Shown: piece by piece, positions 6,755-14,443 of the stretch | How positions within the stretch are numbered: the first letter of the stretch is position 1 | Layout: each line of letters begins with the position of its first letter | Source: Gammaproteobacteria bacterium | Lineage (GTDB): Bacteria; Pseudomonadota; Gammaproteobacteria; Eutrophobiales; Eutrophobiaceae | Reading direction: 5' to 3' | Assembly: GCA_015661095.1 (NCBI GenBank) | Contig: JACVQI010000024.1 | Location: 1-15,599, forward strand | DNA: 15,599 nucleotides | Position numbers and translations under genes: made by a program | The notes under the pieces: generated by a model | Seen by the model: only the letters and a program-made list of their open reading frames with translations | Told to the model about the DNA's origin: nothing | Databases searched by the model: none

Positions 6755-8094
6755 ACCAGACTATGAACACCTGTATTGTTGAACTCAACGACTGTGAGAT
6801 CCGGGTCGCCAATGACGACCAGATCATTCTGCGCAGCCCCGGTGTTGCCGTACTCGACAAGGAGGATTTGCATGTCGGCGAGGCAGCCGTGAAAAAGGCA
6901 TTTCTGAATCCGCGCACGACTTTTAACCGCTACTGGCATAAGTTGAACCAGGATGCACTACCGGTTGCGACCAGACATTTCCGGCATCACGCCGACCTGG
7001 TCTACAACCACCTGCTAAAAATCCATCAGCAGTCGGGTTCTCCTCAAGCACTGTTGTTCGCCGTCCCCGGCAGTTATTCGGGCGAACAATTATCGATGCT
7101 GCTCGGGATCGCCGCCGCCTGCCCCTTCAGCGCCGTTGGTCTGGTTGACGCAGCCGTAGCCGGCACAGCAGCGATTGCTGCTACGGGCGAATATCAGCAC
7201 ATCGATATACACCTGCACCAGACGGTAATTACCCGCCTGAATGTCGCTGACAATGTTACCCGCACCGCCGTTGAAACTGTTGCTGAATATGGTCTGCACA
7301 AGATCTATTCGGCTGTGGCCGGGCTGATCGCGGACCTGTTTATCCAGCAATCGCGCTTTGACCCCCTGCACCATGCGGTAACCGAACAATCACTGTACGA
7401 TCAACTGCCGGCCTGCCTGCAGGCCTTGCGGAGTGGCAGAGAGATGCAGCTTGAGATCCGGCACCGGGATAGGACGCATCAGGCCAAGCTGCCGCGGGAC
7501 GTCTTGTTGCATAAGTTGCAGCCGGTCTATGCCCAAATCCGTGAACATATTTCACCGGCATTGCCATGCCTCGTCGGCGATCGTCTGGCTGCCCTGCCGG
7601 GTTTTACTGACACTCTGCCTGATTATACTGTGATCGATTCGGAGGCTGTGTTCAAGAGTTGCCGTAAGTTCGCGACCCAGATCCACTCACCAGGACCGGA
7701 ACTGAGTTTTATTACCTCCCTGCCGGCGCAGCAAACCATTACTGTTTCCAAACCGGCGCCTTTGAAACCACGCCCTGACCAGCCAGCAACCGAAAATGTC
7801 ACCCATATATTGTACCGGCATCAAGCCTATCCCATCGGCGACGGGACCATCTATCTGTCCGGAGCCGGCCATGTTACAAACCGTAAGCCCGAGGACGCTG
7901 CCTGTTCGGTAGCTTTAAACCAGATTGGGGTAGCAGTATTAACGGTGCTCTCAACCGTTCAGGTATCCATCAATGGCAGACCGGTTAACAAAACCGGGCA
8001 ATTGCAGCCGGGTGACCGGGTGCAATGCGGCAAGGGCGGGGTTGATTATGAATTTATCCGCGTCTTGAATGCTCATGGCTCGCCTCAGACGTAA
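6751..8094 (+). CDS. Actin/Hsp70-fold protein with degenerate nucleotide motifs and C-terminal FHA-like domain
   Basis: A 447-aa soluble protein with no signal peptide, probably cytoplasmic. Residues 6-310 follow the Hsp70/FtsA/PilM-like actin fold: an N-terminal strand (CIVELNDCEIRVA), a helical region, LLFAVPGSYSGEQLSMLLGI (101-120), CPFSAVGLVDAAVAGTAA, and a late LVGDRLAALPGF (274-285) at the place of the adenosine motif. The phosphate-binding loops are eroded. Phosphate 1, normally DxGTxxS, reads VELNDCEI; phosphate 2, normally DxGGGT, reads IDIHLHQTV. ATP hydrolysis is therefore doubtful. A Pro/Lys linker (311-350, including KPAPLKPRP) joins a strand-rich C-terminal domain (about 351-438). 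Its YPIGDGTIYLS and VQVSINGRPVNKTGQLQPGD resemble FHA motifs (xxIGRxxxxDI and GTxVNGxxxxxLxxGD), although the FHA Arg and Ser-x-x-His are not clear. The ATG at 6751 overlaps the upstream stop and has CAGGA 6 nt before it. Likely role: cytoplasmic scaffold for the membrane machine. Confidence 0.8.
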   Translation: MNQTMNTCIVELNDCEIRVANDDQIILRSPGVAVLDKEDLHVGEAAVKKAFLNPRTTFNRYWHKLNQDALPVATRHFRHHADLVYNHLLKIHQQSGSPQALLFAVPGSYSGEQLSMLLGIAAACPFSAVGLVDAAVAGTAAIAATGEYQHIDIHLHQTVITRLNVADNVTRTAVETVAEYGLHKIYSAVAGLIADLFIQQSRFDPLHHAVTEQSLYDQLPACLQALRSGREMQLEIRHRDRTHQAKLPRDVLLHKLQPVYAQIREHISPALPCLVGDRLAALPGFTDTLPDYTVIDSEAVFKSCRKFATQIHSPGPELSFITSLPAQQTITVSKPAPLKPRPDQPATENVTHILYRHQAYPIGDGTIYLSGAGHVTNRKPEDAACSVALNQIGVAVLTVLSTVQVSINGRPVNKTGQLQPGDRVQCGKGGVDYEFIRVLNAHGSPQT

Positions 8095-9163
8095 TTTTTC
8101 TGCGTTCAACCTGTCCTTTCTGGATATCATGTCCTGCGGTTTTGGCGCCGTCGTATTGCTGTTCCTGATCATGAAACACAGTGCCGATGCCAGTCGGACT
8201 GATACCGGGATACGACCGGACTTAAGTTCTGAAGTCAGTTTGCTGGAGGAAGAAATCCTGGAAGGCGAGGAGGGTCTGGCAAAACTCCGCAATTCCCTGG
8301 CCGAACTGGATGAACGGCTGGCTATAGCTCAGGGAATGGCCAGCCGTGTCAGCGACAGTATAAAAGACACCAGTGGTGCAATCGAAGAAGTCAGCGAAGG
8401 AACGCCATCGGACAAAATCGAACAGCTCAAGGAGGCCCTGAAACAACTGGATCAGGAACAGCAAAAGCTGGCGGCGGAAAATAAAGCTTCCGGCAATGAC
8501 ACCCGGAGTTTTGCTGGTGAAGGTAACCGGGAATACCTGACGGGGCTGAAACTCGGCGGGCAGCGGATACTGGTGTTGCTGGATGCCTCCGCCAGTATGC
8601 TGGACAAGACCATCGTCAATATCATCCGCCGTCGCAATATGTCGGATGAACGCAAGCGCAGTGCCGAAAAATGGCAACAAGCCGTGAAAACGGTCGACTG
8701 GCTGAGCGCCAAATTTCCTCAGGGCAGCCAGTATCAGATCTATACCTTCAATACGGATACACAAGCACTGCTGGAGCAAACCAGGGGACAATGGTTGAAT
8801 GTCAGCGACCGGGAACAGTTGAACCAGGTGATTGAAAACCTGGGTGAGTTGTTACCTGCCGGTGGCACCAATCTGGAACAGTTGTTCGGGGAGGTCGGCC
8901 GGCTGCGCCCATTACCGGATAATATCTATCTGATTACCGACGGACTGCCGACACAAGGTTCCAGGCCACCACGTGCCACCACCATATCCGGCCGGGACCG
9001 CGTCGGATTGTTTGAAGACGCCTTGAAAAGGTTGCCGGCAAACATCCCCATCAATGTGATCCTGTCGCCGATGGAAGGCGATCCCATGGCCGCCTCCGAG
9101 TTCTGGAAGCTGGCAATCGTTACCAATGGCTCATTCATGAGCCCGGCGGAGGACTGGCCATGA
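8069..9163 (+). CDS. Membrane-anchored VWA protein with ExbD-like transmembrane motif and intact MIDAS
   Basis: A 364-aa protein. A short basic tail (MLMARLRR) precedes a transmembrane segment at about 17-36 that opens with SFLDIMSCGFGA (Asp19). Residues 50-140 are a charged coiled coil. Residues about 166-355 are a von Willebrand factor A domain with a full metal-ion-dependent adhesion site: DASAS (172-176), Thr267 in AGGTN, and Asp291 in LITDG. The anchor is N-in, so the VWA domain is periplasmic. Single-pass topology with an early membrane Asp is the layout of ExbD/TolR/MotB subunits, which suggests it sits inside the ExbB-like pentamer with its VWA domain as effector (inference). The start at 8069 lies 26 nt inside the previous gene with no clear Shine-Dalgarno sequence; ATG 8075 is the alternative. 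The stop overlaps the next start by 4 nt. Confidence 0.9.
   Translation: MLMARLRRNFSAFNLSFLDIMSCGFGAVVLLFLIMKHSADASRTDTGIRPDLSSEVSLLEEEILEGEEGLAKLRNSLAELDERLAIAQGMASRVSDSIKDTSGAIEEVSEGTPSDKIEQLKEALKQLDQEQQKLAAENKASGNDTRSFAGEGNREYLTGLKLGGQRILVLLDASASMLDKTIVNIIRRRNMSDERKRSAEKWQQAVKTVDWLSAKFPQGSQYQIYTFNTDTQALLEQTRGQWLNVSDREQLNQVIENLGELLPAGGTNLEQLFGEVGRLRPLPDNIYLITDGLPTQGSRPPRATTISGRDRVGLFEDALKRLPANIPINVILSPMEGDPMAASEFWKLAIVTNGSFMSPAEDWP
9148..9152 (+). promoter_or_regulatory. Strong ribosome binding site for second VWA gene
   Basis: GGAGG lies 7 nt before the ATG at 9160, inside the end of the first VWA gene. It fixes the start of the second VWA gene and supports efficient coupled re-initiation at the ATGA overlap. 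Confidence 0.75.
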
Positions 9164-10164
9164 AACAAAAGCGGCGGGAAGCCGAGGTCTTCAGCATCTC
9201 CTTTCTCGATGTCATCACCTGCGGGTTTGGCGCCATTATCCTGATCCTGATGATAGCCAGGACCGGCACGCCGGTGATCCTGGAGGCCTCCGATCAAAAC
9301 CTGGAGGGTACCGTCAGGGACTTACAGGAAAAGCTATTCCAGATCCGGGGCGAATCCACAATCCTGAACCGCGATCTGACTTCCAGACAGGAACAACTCT
9401 CCAACTGGGATGAGCGTATCGCCAGATTAAACAGCGATCTGGCCAGTCTGTACGAACAGCTGGCAAAGTTGCAGGAGGAAAAATCGGTCAATTCCGCCGT
9501 AGCGGGAGAACTGGAAGCCGCCCTGCAGCAGATGACCGAGGAGATGCAGCGCTTGCTGAGCCAGCGCAACGAGCAAAAAACTGACTTCGTCGGCGGCATT
9601 CCTGTTGATAGCGAGTACATTATCTTTATCATCGATACTTCCGGCAGCATGTTCCAGTATGCCTGGGAGAAAATGACCGATCAGCTGGTCACGACCCTGA
9701 ATGTCTACCCCACAGTCAAGGGGATCCAGATCATGAGTGATGAAGGCGAGTATATGTTTCCGCAATACCGCGGCAAATGGATGCCGGATACGCCGGGCCG
9801 GCGCCAGGTGATCATCAACCGCATCCGGACCTGGAATCCATTCAGCAATAGCAGTCCCGTGGAAGGCATCACCAAGGCCATCAAGACCTATTACAGCCCG
9901 GATATAAAAATCAGTCTTTATGTATACGGTGATGACTTTATGGCTGGCCGTTCCATCAAGGAAGTGCTGGACACGGTCGACCGAATCAACCCAAAGGATG
10001 CCGATGGCAATCCCGCGGTACGCATCCATGCGGTGGGTTTCCCGCAGTTGTTTGAAAACCCGGTACAATATCAGGGTACGGTCATAAGATTTGCCCATTT
10101 AATGCGGGAACTCGCACAAAGGAACGGTGGTACCTTTGTGGGTCTGAACGAGTTCCGTTTCTGA
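9160..10164 (+). CDS. Membrane-anchored VWA protein with coiled coil and altered MIDAS
   Basis: A 334-aa protein, paralogous in layout to the one before it. The basic tail MKQKRREAEV is followed by a transmembrane segment at about 14-33 starting SFLDVITCGFGA (Asp17), nearly identical in motif to its neighbour. Residues 44-140 are a long heptad-type coiled coil (for example LTSRQEQLSNWDERIARLNS). Residues about 152-330 form a VWA-like domain: IIFIIDTSGSM carries DxSxS at 159-163. The usual Thr position appears to be Ser in SNSSPVEGI, and the usual T-D-G loop reads YVYGDDF, so metal binding may differ from its neighbour. The predicted topology places coil and VWA domain in the periplasm. Two unequal VWA anchors would fit a heterodimer at the centre of the ExbB-like ring, or two alternative rotors (inference). 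GGAGG at 9148-9152 supports the start; the stop TGA is followed by ATG 10164 in a TGATG overlap. Confidence 0.9.
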   Translation: MKQKRREAEVFSISFLDVITCGFGAIILILMIARTGTPVILEASDQNLEGTVRDLQEKLFQIRGESTILNRDLTSRQEQLSNWDERIARLNSDLASLYEQLAKLQEEKSVNSAVAGELEAALQQMTEEMQRLLSQRNEQKTDFVGGIPVDSEYIIFIIDTSGSMFQYAWEKMTDQLVTTLNVYPTVKGIQIMSDEGEYMFPQYRGKWMPDTPGRRQVIINRIRTWNPFSNSSPVEGITKAIKTYYSPDIKISLYVYGDDFMAGRSIKEVLDTVDRINPKDADGNPAVRIHAVGFPQLFENPVQYQGTVIRFAHLMRELAQRNGGTFVGLNEFRF

Positions 10165-10172
10165 TGATAAGT

Positions 10173-10179
10173 AGAGGTG
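10173..10179 (+). promoter_or_regulatory. Ribosome binding site deciding the start at 10185
   Basis: AGAGGTG, with its GAGG core 7 nt before ATG 10185, favours that start over the in-frame ATG at 10164, which overlaps the preceding stop. The later start also gives a cleaner signal peptide. Confidence 0.6.
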
Positions 10180-10184
10180 TAACC

Positions 10185-10853
10185 ATGAATCACACGACAT
10201 TAATCACAGCAGTCAAAACCTCCCGGTGGGTGCTCACCGGCCTGTTGCTGACCTTCATCTGCGGCTGCAGCCAGTCGCTGGCACTCAAGGTGGAAAGTGA
10301 GGTGCCCATGCCACTGATCAGCAAGATCCCGCTCAACATGGGCGTTTATTACGATGATAATTTCCGTAACTACGCTTACCGGGAAAATACCCCTGACCGC
10401 GAAAACTGGGCGATAGAAAGCGGCTCATCCCAGGTCGCGTTATTTAATCAGATCCTGCCGTCAATGTTCAGTGAAGTCGTGGAAATTGATGCCATGCCGG
10501 GTGCCGGTACGGTCCCCGGCGTCAAGGCGGTGCTGGTACCAACGATCGAAGAAATGCAATTCTCGCTGCCGCAGGAAACCCGCCTCGACATGTATGAGGT
10601 CTGGATTAAATACAAGATCCGTCTGCTCGATAACAGGGGTAACCTGATCACTGAATGGCCACTGACCGCTTATGGTAAAACCGAGACGCAGTTCATGAAA
10701 AACCGGGAACAGGGCCTGAACGGCGCCATGGAACTGGCCCTGCGCGACGCCGGAGCGAAACTGGCGATAGGTTTTCCGGAGATCGTGGAAGTGAAGGACT
10801 GGCTGGCTACGAACATCGGCGAATGCACTGGCGAACCGGAAAAAACCTGTTAA
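10185..10853 (+). CDS. Predicted outer-membrane lipoprotein, function unknown
   Basis: A 222-aa protein from ATG 10185; a 7-residue longer form from ATG 10164 is possible. The signal peptide has Lys11/Arg14, a hydrophobic core VLTGLLLTFI and a lipobox ending ICGC, with Cys28 as the likely lipidated residue and Ser at +2 (outer-membrane sorting by the Lol rule). The mature part is a compact alpha/beta protein: KIPLNMGVYYDDNFRNYAY, then a helix (SQVALFNQILPSMF), VEID, GVKAVLVPTIEEMQFSLP, a strand pair YEVWIKYKIRLLDNRGN and a C-terminal helix (GAMELALRDAGAKLAIGF). Strand-helix-strand order followed by a long two-strand sheet resembles the small domain of many envelope-complex lipoproteins, including the mid-part of the 396-aa lipoprotein at the head of the cluster. 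Two Cys (Cys215, Cys222) near the C-terminus could form a disulfide. It sits directly behind the second VWA gene and is probably part of the same system. No named family recognised. Confidence 0.85.
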   Translation: MNHTTLITAVKTSRWVLTGLLLTFICGCSQSLALKVESEVPMPLISKIPLNMGVYYDDNFRNYAYRENTPDRENWAIESGSSQVALFNQILPSMFSEVVEIDAMPGAGTVPGVKAVLVPTIEEMQFSLPQETRLDMYEVWIKYKIRLLDNRGNLITEWPLTAYGKTETQFMKNREQGLNGAMELALRDAGAKLAIGFPEIVEVKDWLATNIGECTGEPEKTC

Positions 10854-10889
10854 TCTTAGAATGAGAGGATTGCCGTTTCGAGCGCATGC

Positions 10890-11540
10890 ATGAAAATTTC
10901 CCACATATCATTATTATTTGCAGCCACGTTCATAGCCGGATGCAAAAGCACCACGGTAATCGATGCGCACCGCAACGCAGAAACCAGCCTGAGCAGTGGT
11001 GACTCCGTCGTTGTATTGGGCCGCCGCCATAGCAGCGAACACGAAACGGAAAAGGATTTCATCAGTTGCGTCGGTAAATCGCTGGCAGGCGGCGACAAAC
11101 CCATCCACGTGATCCCGGAAGATCAGTTCGTCAACAGCATGTATCCCTACTTCGAGGTGAGCACGGCGCCGATGGACGTCAAAAACCTCGACGAACTGGT
11201 AAAGAAACCGGAAATCGCCCGAAAGTTTTCGGAATTCAATATCCGTTATTTCATCTGGATCGACGGTTTCACCGAAAAAACCGGCAGCAGCGGCGCGATC
11301 TCCTGCTCCATCAGTCCTGCCGGCGGGGGTTGTTTCGGCTTCGCCACCTGGGATGATGAAGCGAATTATGAGGCCAGTGTCTGGGATTTCCAGCATCTGA
11401 ATCTGGCCGGCCGGATCAGCGCTGAAACAAAAGGCACTTCCTACATACCGGCGATAATTATTCCGATCCCGCTGTTGGCGCGGGTACAGGCCAATGCCTG
11501 CACCAATATGGCAAGCCAGATAAAAAGCTTTTTACATTAA
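10890..11540 (+). CDS. Predicted outer-membrane lipoprotein, last gene of the cluster, function unknown
   Basis: A 216-aa protein with signal peptide MKISHISLLFAATFIAGC, lipobox IAGC (Cys18) and Lys at +2. After a short linker, VVVLGRRHSSEHETEKDFI begins a first domain in which a Cys (SCVG, about residue 51) follows. A helix-rich part contains the segments PEDQFVNSMYPYFEVST and LVKKPEIARKFSEFNIRYFI. A strand-rich second half has two clustered Cys (SCSISPAGGGCFG, a likely disulfide loop), WDDEANYEASVWDF, then LAGRISAETKGTSYIP and a hydrophobic AIIIPIPLLARVQANAC segment. Overall it reads as a secreted alpha/beta protein stabilised by disulfides. It starts 36 nt after the previous gene; no strong Shine-Dalgarno sequence is close to the ATG, but no alternative start keeps the signal peptide. 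I recognise the type from proteobacterial genomes as hypothetical but cannot assign a function. Membership in the cluster is inferred from spacing. Confidence 0.85.
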   Translation: MKISHISLLFAATFIAGCKSTTVIDAHRNAETSLSSGDSVVVLGRRHSSEHETEKDFISCVGKSLAGGDKPIHVIPEDQFVNSMYPYFEVSTAPMDVKNLDELVKKPEIARKFSEFNIRYFIWIDGFTEKTGSSGAISCSISPAGGGCFGFATWDDEANYEASVWDFQHLNLAGRISAETKGTSYIPAIIIPIPLLARVQANACTNMASQIKSFLH

Positions 11541-11833
11541 TCCCCGGGCTTGTAACTAACTTCCCTCAGATATAATTCCTGACACTGGCACTTACCCGGC
11601 AGAGTAGATACAAAGGGAGGCAAATAGTATATTATTTTATCCACTCATGAAAAAATAACGTATCGATAAGTTTAAATGAACTTTATCCGATGATTAGCAT
11701 GAGACTGACGGGGCGGCTCTGCTTGATCATAACCAAATGTGGTTAAGCTTGATATTACTCAATCAATCCGGGACTCGTCTCGAATAAACTGCCCTCCGTT
11801 AACAGCAATAAATAAAAATAAACAGTATCTATT
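11541..11833. other. Intergenic region between the envelope cluster and etfBA
   Basis: No gene is visible in these 293 nt. The region is AT-rich in its middle (around 11626-11690) and includes a strong AGGGAGG at about 11617-11623 with no useful start codon after it, only ATG-AAA-AAA-TAA about 25 nt further on. AACC-N6-GGTT near 11731 is a minor inverted repeat. No hairpin with a T-run was found after the 11540 stop, so how the upstream operon ends is unclear. The etfB promoter presumably lies here, but I could not pick a well-spaced -35/-10 pair. Confidence 0.5.
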
Positions 11834-12583
11834 ATGAAAATCATTGTCCCTGTAAAACGTGTCATAGACGCCAACGTCCGGGTCCGCGTCAAATCGGATC
11901 AGACGGGCGTGGAAACGGCCAACGTCAAAATGGCCATCAATCCCTTCTGCGAAATCGCGGTGGAACAAGCCGTCCGCTGCAAGGAAGCCGGGCAGGCCAA
12001 GGAGATCGTGGTGGTGACTGTCGGCCCCAGCCTGTGCCAGGACATATTGCGTACTGCGCTGGCCATGGGCGCCGATCGCGCCATCCTGATCGAAACCGAG
12101 CCGGCGCTGCAACCGCTGGCCATCGCCAAACTGCTGAAGGCACTGGCGGAAAAGGAAGCCCCGCAAATGATCATCATGGGCAAACAGGCCATCGACGATG
12201 ACAACAACCAGACCGGCCAGATGCTGTCAGCCCTGCTGGGCTGGCCGCAAGCGACATTCGCTTCCAGGATGGAACTCGGCGCTGATCGTGTCACGGTAAC
12301 CCGCGAGATAGATGGCGGGCTGGAGACCTTGTCACTGCAACTGCCAGCCGTTATCACCGTGGACCTGCGCCTGAACGAACCCCGCTATGTCAAACTGCCG
12401 AATATCATGCAGGCCAAGAAAAAGCCGCTCGCGATCATGAAGCCCGTGGATCTGGGCGTGACCCTGCCGGCGGGTGTGAAAGTCCTGAAGGTCGTGGAAC
12501 CGCCAAAACGCTCCGCCGGCGTCAAGGTGGCGGATGTCGCCGAACTGGTGCAGAAACTGAAACACGAAGCGAAGGTGATTTGA
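11834..12583 (+). CDS. etfB: Electron transfer flavoprotein subunit beta
   Basis: A 249-aa protein of normal family length. It begins MKIIVPVKRVIDANVRVRVK, the classical EtfB N-terminus. It carries the AMP-binding region around DDDNNQTGQM (121-130) and the EtfB signature VDLRLNEPRYVKLP (176-189), followed by the recognition loop NIMQAKKKPLA (190-200) through which group I ETFs dock on acyl-CoA dehydrogenases. With EtfA it forms the cytoplasmic FAD/AMP heterodimer that carries electrons from acyl-CoA and related dehydrogenases to ETF:quinone oxidoreductase. The sequence matches the group I (housekeeping, non-bifurcating) type. No Shine-Dalgarno sequence is visible before the ATG; the leader is A-rich. 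etfA starts 1 nt after the stop. Confidence 0.97.
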   Translation: MKIIVPVKRVIDANVRVRVKSDQTGVETANVKMAINPFCEIAVEQAVRCKEAGQAKEIVVVTVGPSLCQDILRTALAMGADRAILIETEPALQPLAIAKLLKALAEKEAPQMIIMGKQAIDDDNNQTGQMLSALLGWPQATFASRMELGADRVTVTREIDGGLETLSLQLPAVITVDLRLNEPRYVKLPNIMQAKKKPLAIMKPVDLGVTLPAGVKVLKVVEPPKRSAGVKVADVAELVQKLKHEAKVI

Positions 12584-12584
12584 C

Positions 12585-13523
12585 ATGATTATCCTGGTAA
12601 TCGCCGAGCATGACAATCATGCCATCAAGAACGCCACACTAAATACCATCACTGCTGCTACCCAACTGGGCGGCGAAGTCAGCCTGCTAATCGCTGGTAA
12701 AAACTGCCAGGCAGTTGCAACCAGCGCCGCCGCCATCAGTGGCGTCGCCAGGGTTCTGCATGCCGACGCGGATCAATACGAACATCATCTGGCCGAGGAG
12801 CTGACGCCGCTGGTCATGTCGCTGACTGCCGGTGTCAGCCATATTCTGGCGCCGGCCTCCACCTTCGGTAAAAACCTGTTACCCAGGGTCGCGGCGCTAC
12901 TCGATGTCAACGCCATTTCCGATATCACCAAAGTCGAATCCGCCGATACCTTTGTCAGGCCTATCTATGCCGGCAACGCCCTCGCCACAGTTCAGAGCAA
13001 TGACCCGGTGAAGATCATCACGGTCCGCGCCACGGCCTTCGCGGCCTGCTCCACGACGGGCGGCTCGGCCACCATTGAAGCCGTGAAGGCGACCGATCCC
13101 ATCGGCATATCCACCTACGTCAGTTCGGAATTATCCAAAACGGAACGCCCGGAACTGACCACCGCCAGAATCGTTATTTCCGGCGGCCGCGGTTTCGGCA
13201 GCGCCGAAAATTTCAAACTGCTGGAACCACTCGCCGACAAACTGCATGCGGCGATCGGCGCCTCCCGCGCAGCGGTCGACGCGGGCTTTATGCCCAATGA
13301 CTATCAGGTCGGACAGACCGGCAAGATCGTCGCGCCGGAACTCTACATCGCCGTGGGTATCTCCGGCGCCATTCAGCATCTGGCCGGCATGAAGGAAAGC
13401 AAGGTTATCGTCGCCGTGAACAAGGATGCGGAAGCGCCGATCTTCGAAGTCGCCGATTACGGACTGGTGGCCGATCTGTTCAAATTCATACCTGAGTTCA
13501 GCGCGGCACTCGATCAGAAGTGA
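12585..13523 (+). CDS. etfA: Electron transfer flavoprotein subunit alpha
   Basis: A 312-aa protein, standard length. The N-terminal domain (MIILVIAEHD onward) has the EtfA Rossmann-like fold. The C-terminal FAD domain starts with IVISGGRGFGSAENF (197-210, Arg202), continues with NDYQVGQTGKIVAPELYIAV (238-257), and contains the EtfA signature LYIAVGISGAIQHLAG followed by VIVAVNKDAEAPIF and the DYGLVADLF tail. These segments bind the FAD isoalloxazine and pyrophosphate. AAGGTG lies 7 nt before the ATG, and etfB ends 1 nt upstream, so the subunits are co-translated. No ETF dehydrogenase or acyl-CoA dehydrogenase lies in the window. Confidence 0.97.
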   Translation: MIILVIAEHDNHAIKNATLNTITAATQLGGEVSLLIAGKNCQAVATSAAAISGVARVLHADADQYEHHLAEELTPLVMSLTAGVSHILAPASTFGKNLLPRVAALLDVNAISDITKVESADTFVRPIYAGNALATVQSNDPVKIITVRATAFAACSTTGGSATIEAVKATDPIGISTYVSSELSKTERPELTTARIVISGGRGFGSAENFKLLEPLADKLHAAIGASRAAVDAGFMPNDYQVGQTGKIVAPELYIAVGISGAIQHLAGMKESKVIVAVNKDAEAPIFEVADYGLVADLFKFIPEFSAALDQK

Positions 13524-14410
13524 GCGACAACCTCGGCAAGGGCATCATGTATATGGTGCTGGCCACCATGTCATTTGCCGTGGCAGACGCCACCGGCAAG
13601 TTGCTGACGGAACAATATCCCTTCATGCAAATCGTCTGGCTGCGCAGTGTACTGGGCATGGCGCTGATCGCCCTGGTAATCATAGCCACCGGAAAGATGC
13701 ATTTGTTTAAAACCCGGCGGGTCGGCTGGCACCTGAGCCGGACCCTGGTGGGTATCATGTTGGTAACCGGCATCTTCACCGGCCTGAAATACATTCCGCT
13801 AGCGGAAGTCACCTCGATCGTATTCGCCAACCCGTTTATGGTCGCGATCTTCACGCCCATCTTCCTGAAGGAAAAAGTTTCCAGGCACACCTACTTCGCC
13901 ATTGTCGTCGGCTTCATCGGTATCTTAATCGTGGCCCGGCCCACGCCCGATCACTTTCATTACGCCCATCTGTTCATGCTGGGCTTCGCTACGTCCACTG
14001 CCTACCTGATTATTACCGCCCGCAAACTGGCAGATACGGAACACGTGCTGACATTGAACTTTTATCTCTACCCCGGCATCATCATCTTCAGTACCTATCA
14101 GGCCCTGACTGGATGGCAGACACCTGACCTGCTGGCCTGGTTTTTATTCCTGTGTGTCGCCTCCTCCGCCACCCTCGCCCTGTTCTTCGTCACCAAGGCC
14201 ATGCACAGCGCCCGCCCGGCCGTGGTGGCGCCCATCGATTACTGCCGGATCATCTGGACCGTATCGATAGGCTACTTGTTCTGGAATGAGTTTCCGGACC
14301 CACTCACCTGGGTCGGCATCATCACCATCATCATCAGCGGCATTTACGTGGTCACCCACGGCCGATCTGTGCTAAAGGCGGGTGTCGAGCAGGCGCCGGT
14401 AGGGTATTGA
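13520..14410 (+). CDS. EamA/DMT-family transporter
   Basis: A 296-aa inner-membrane protein with about ten hydrophobic segments arranged as two EamA repeats (roughly residues 8-138 and 147-278), the drug/metabolite transporter layout. Typical features are SFAVADATGKLL in TM1, LRSVLGMALIALVII in TM2, the PLAEVTSIVFANPFMVAI stretch of the first repeat (TM3-4) and its weaker counterpart RPAVVAPIDYCRIIWTVSIG in the second. The substrate cannot be read from sequence; relatives export or import amino acids, nucleosides, S-adenosylmethionine or other metabolites. I use the GTG at 13520, which overlaps the etfA stop (GTGA) and retains the SDNLGKGI lead-in common in this family. ATG 13547 is the alternative but would trim the first helix. 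The overlap suggests co-transcription with etfBA. Confidence 0.92.
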   Translation: MSDNLGKGIMYMVLATMSFAVADATGKLLTEQYPFMQIVWLRSVLGMALIALVIIATGKMHLFKTRRVGWHLSRTLVGIMLVTGIFTGLKYIPLAEVTSIVFANPFMVAIFTPIFLKEKVSRHTYFAIVVGFIGILIVARPTPDHFHYAHLFMLGFATSTAYLIITARKLADTEHVLTLNFYLYPGIIIFSTYQALTGWQTPDLLAWFLFLCVASSATLALFFVTKAMHSARPAVVAPIDYCRIIWTVSIGYLFWNEFPDPLTWVGIITIIISGIYVVTHGRSVLKAGVEQAPVGY

Positions 14411-14443
14411 GGAGCACAATTTGTCGATATCTCAAAACAGGCG

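Noticed and set aside
5954..10164. Zorya-type antiphage system
   Set aside because: Only the channel subunit logic matches; there is no ZorB-like peptidoglycan-binding subunit and no helicase or nuclease gene in the cluster.
11586..11601. Sigma-54-like promoter (TGGCAC ... GGCA) upstream of etfB
   Set aside because: The -24 box is good, but the -12 box reads CGGCA instead of TTGCA, and the start would leave a leader of more than 200 nt.
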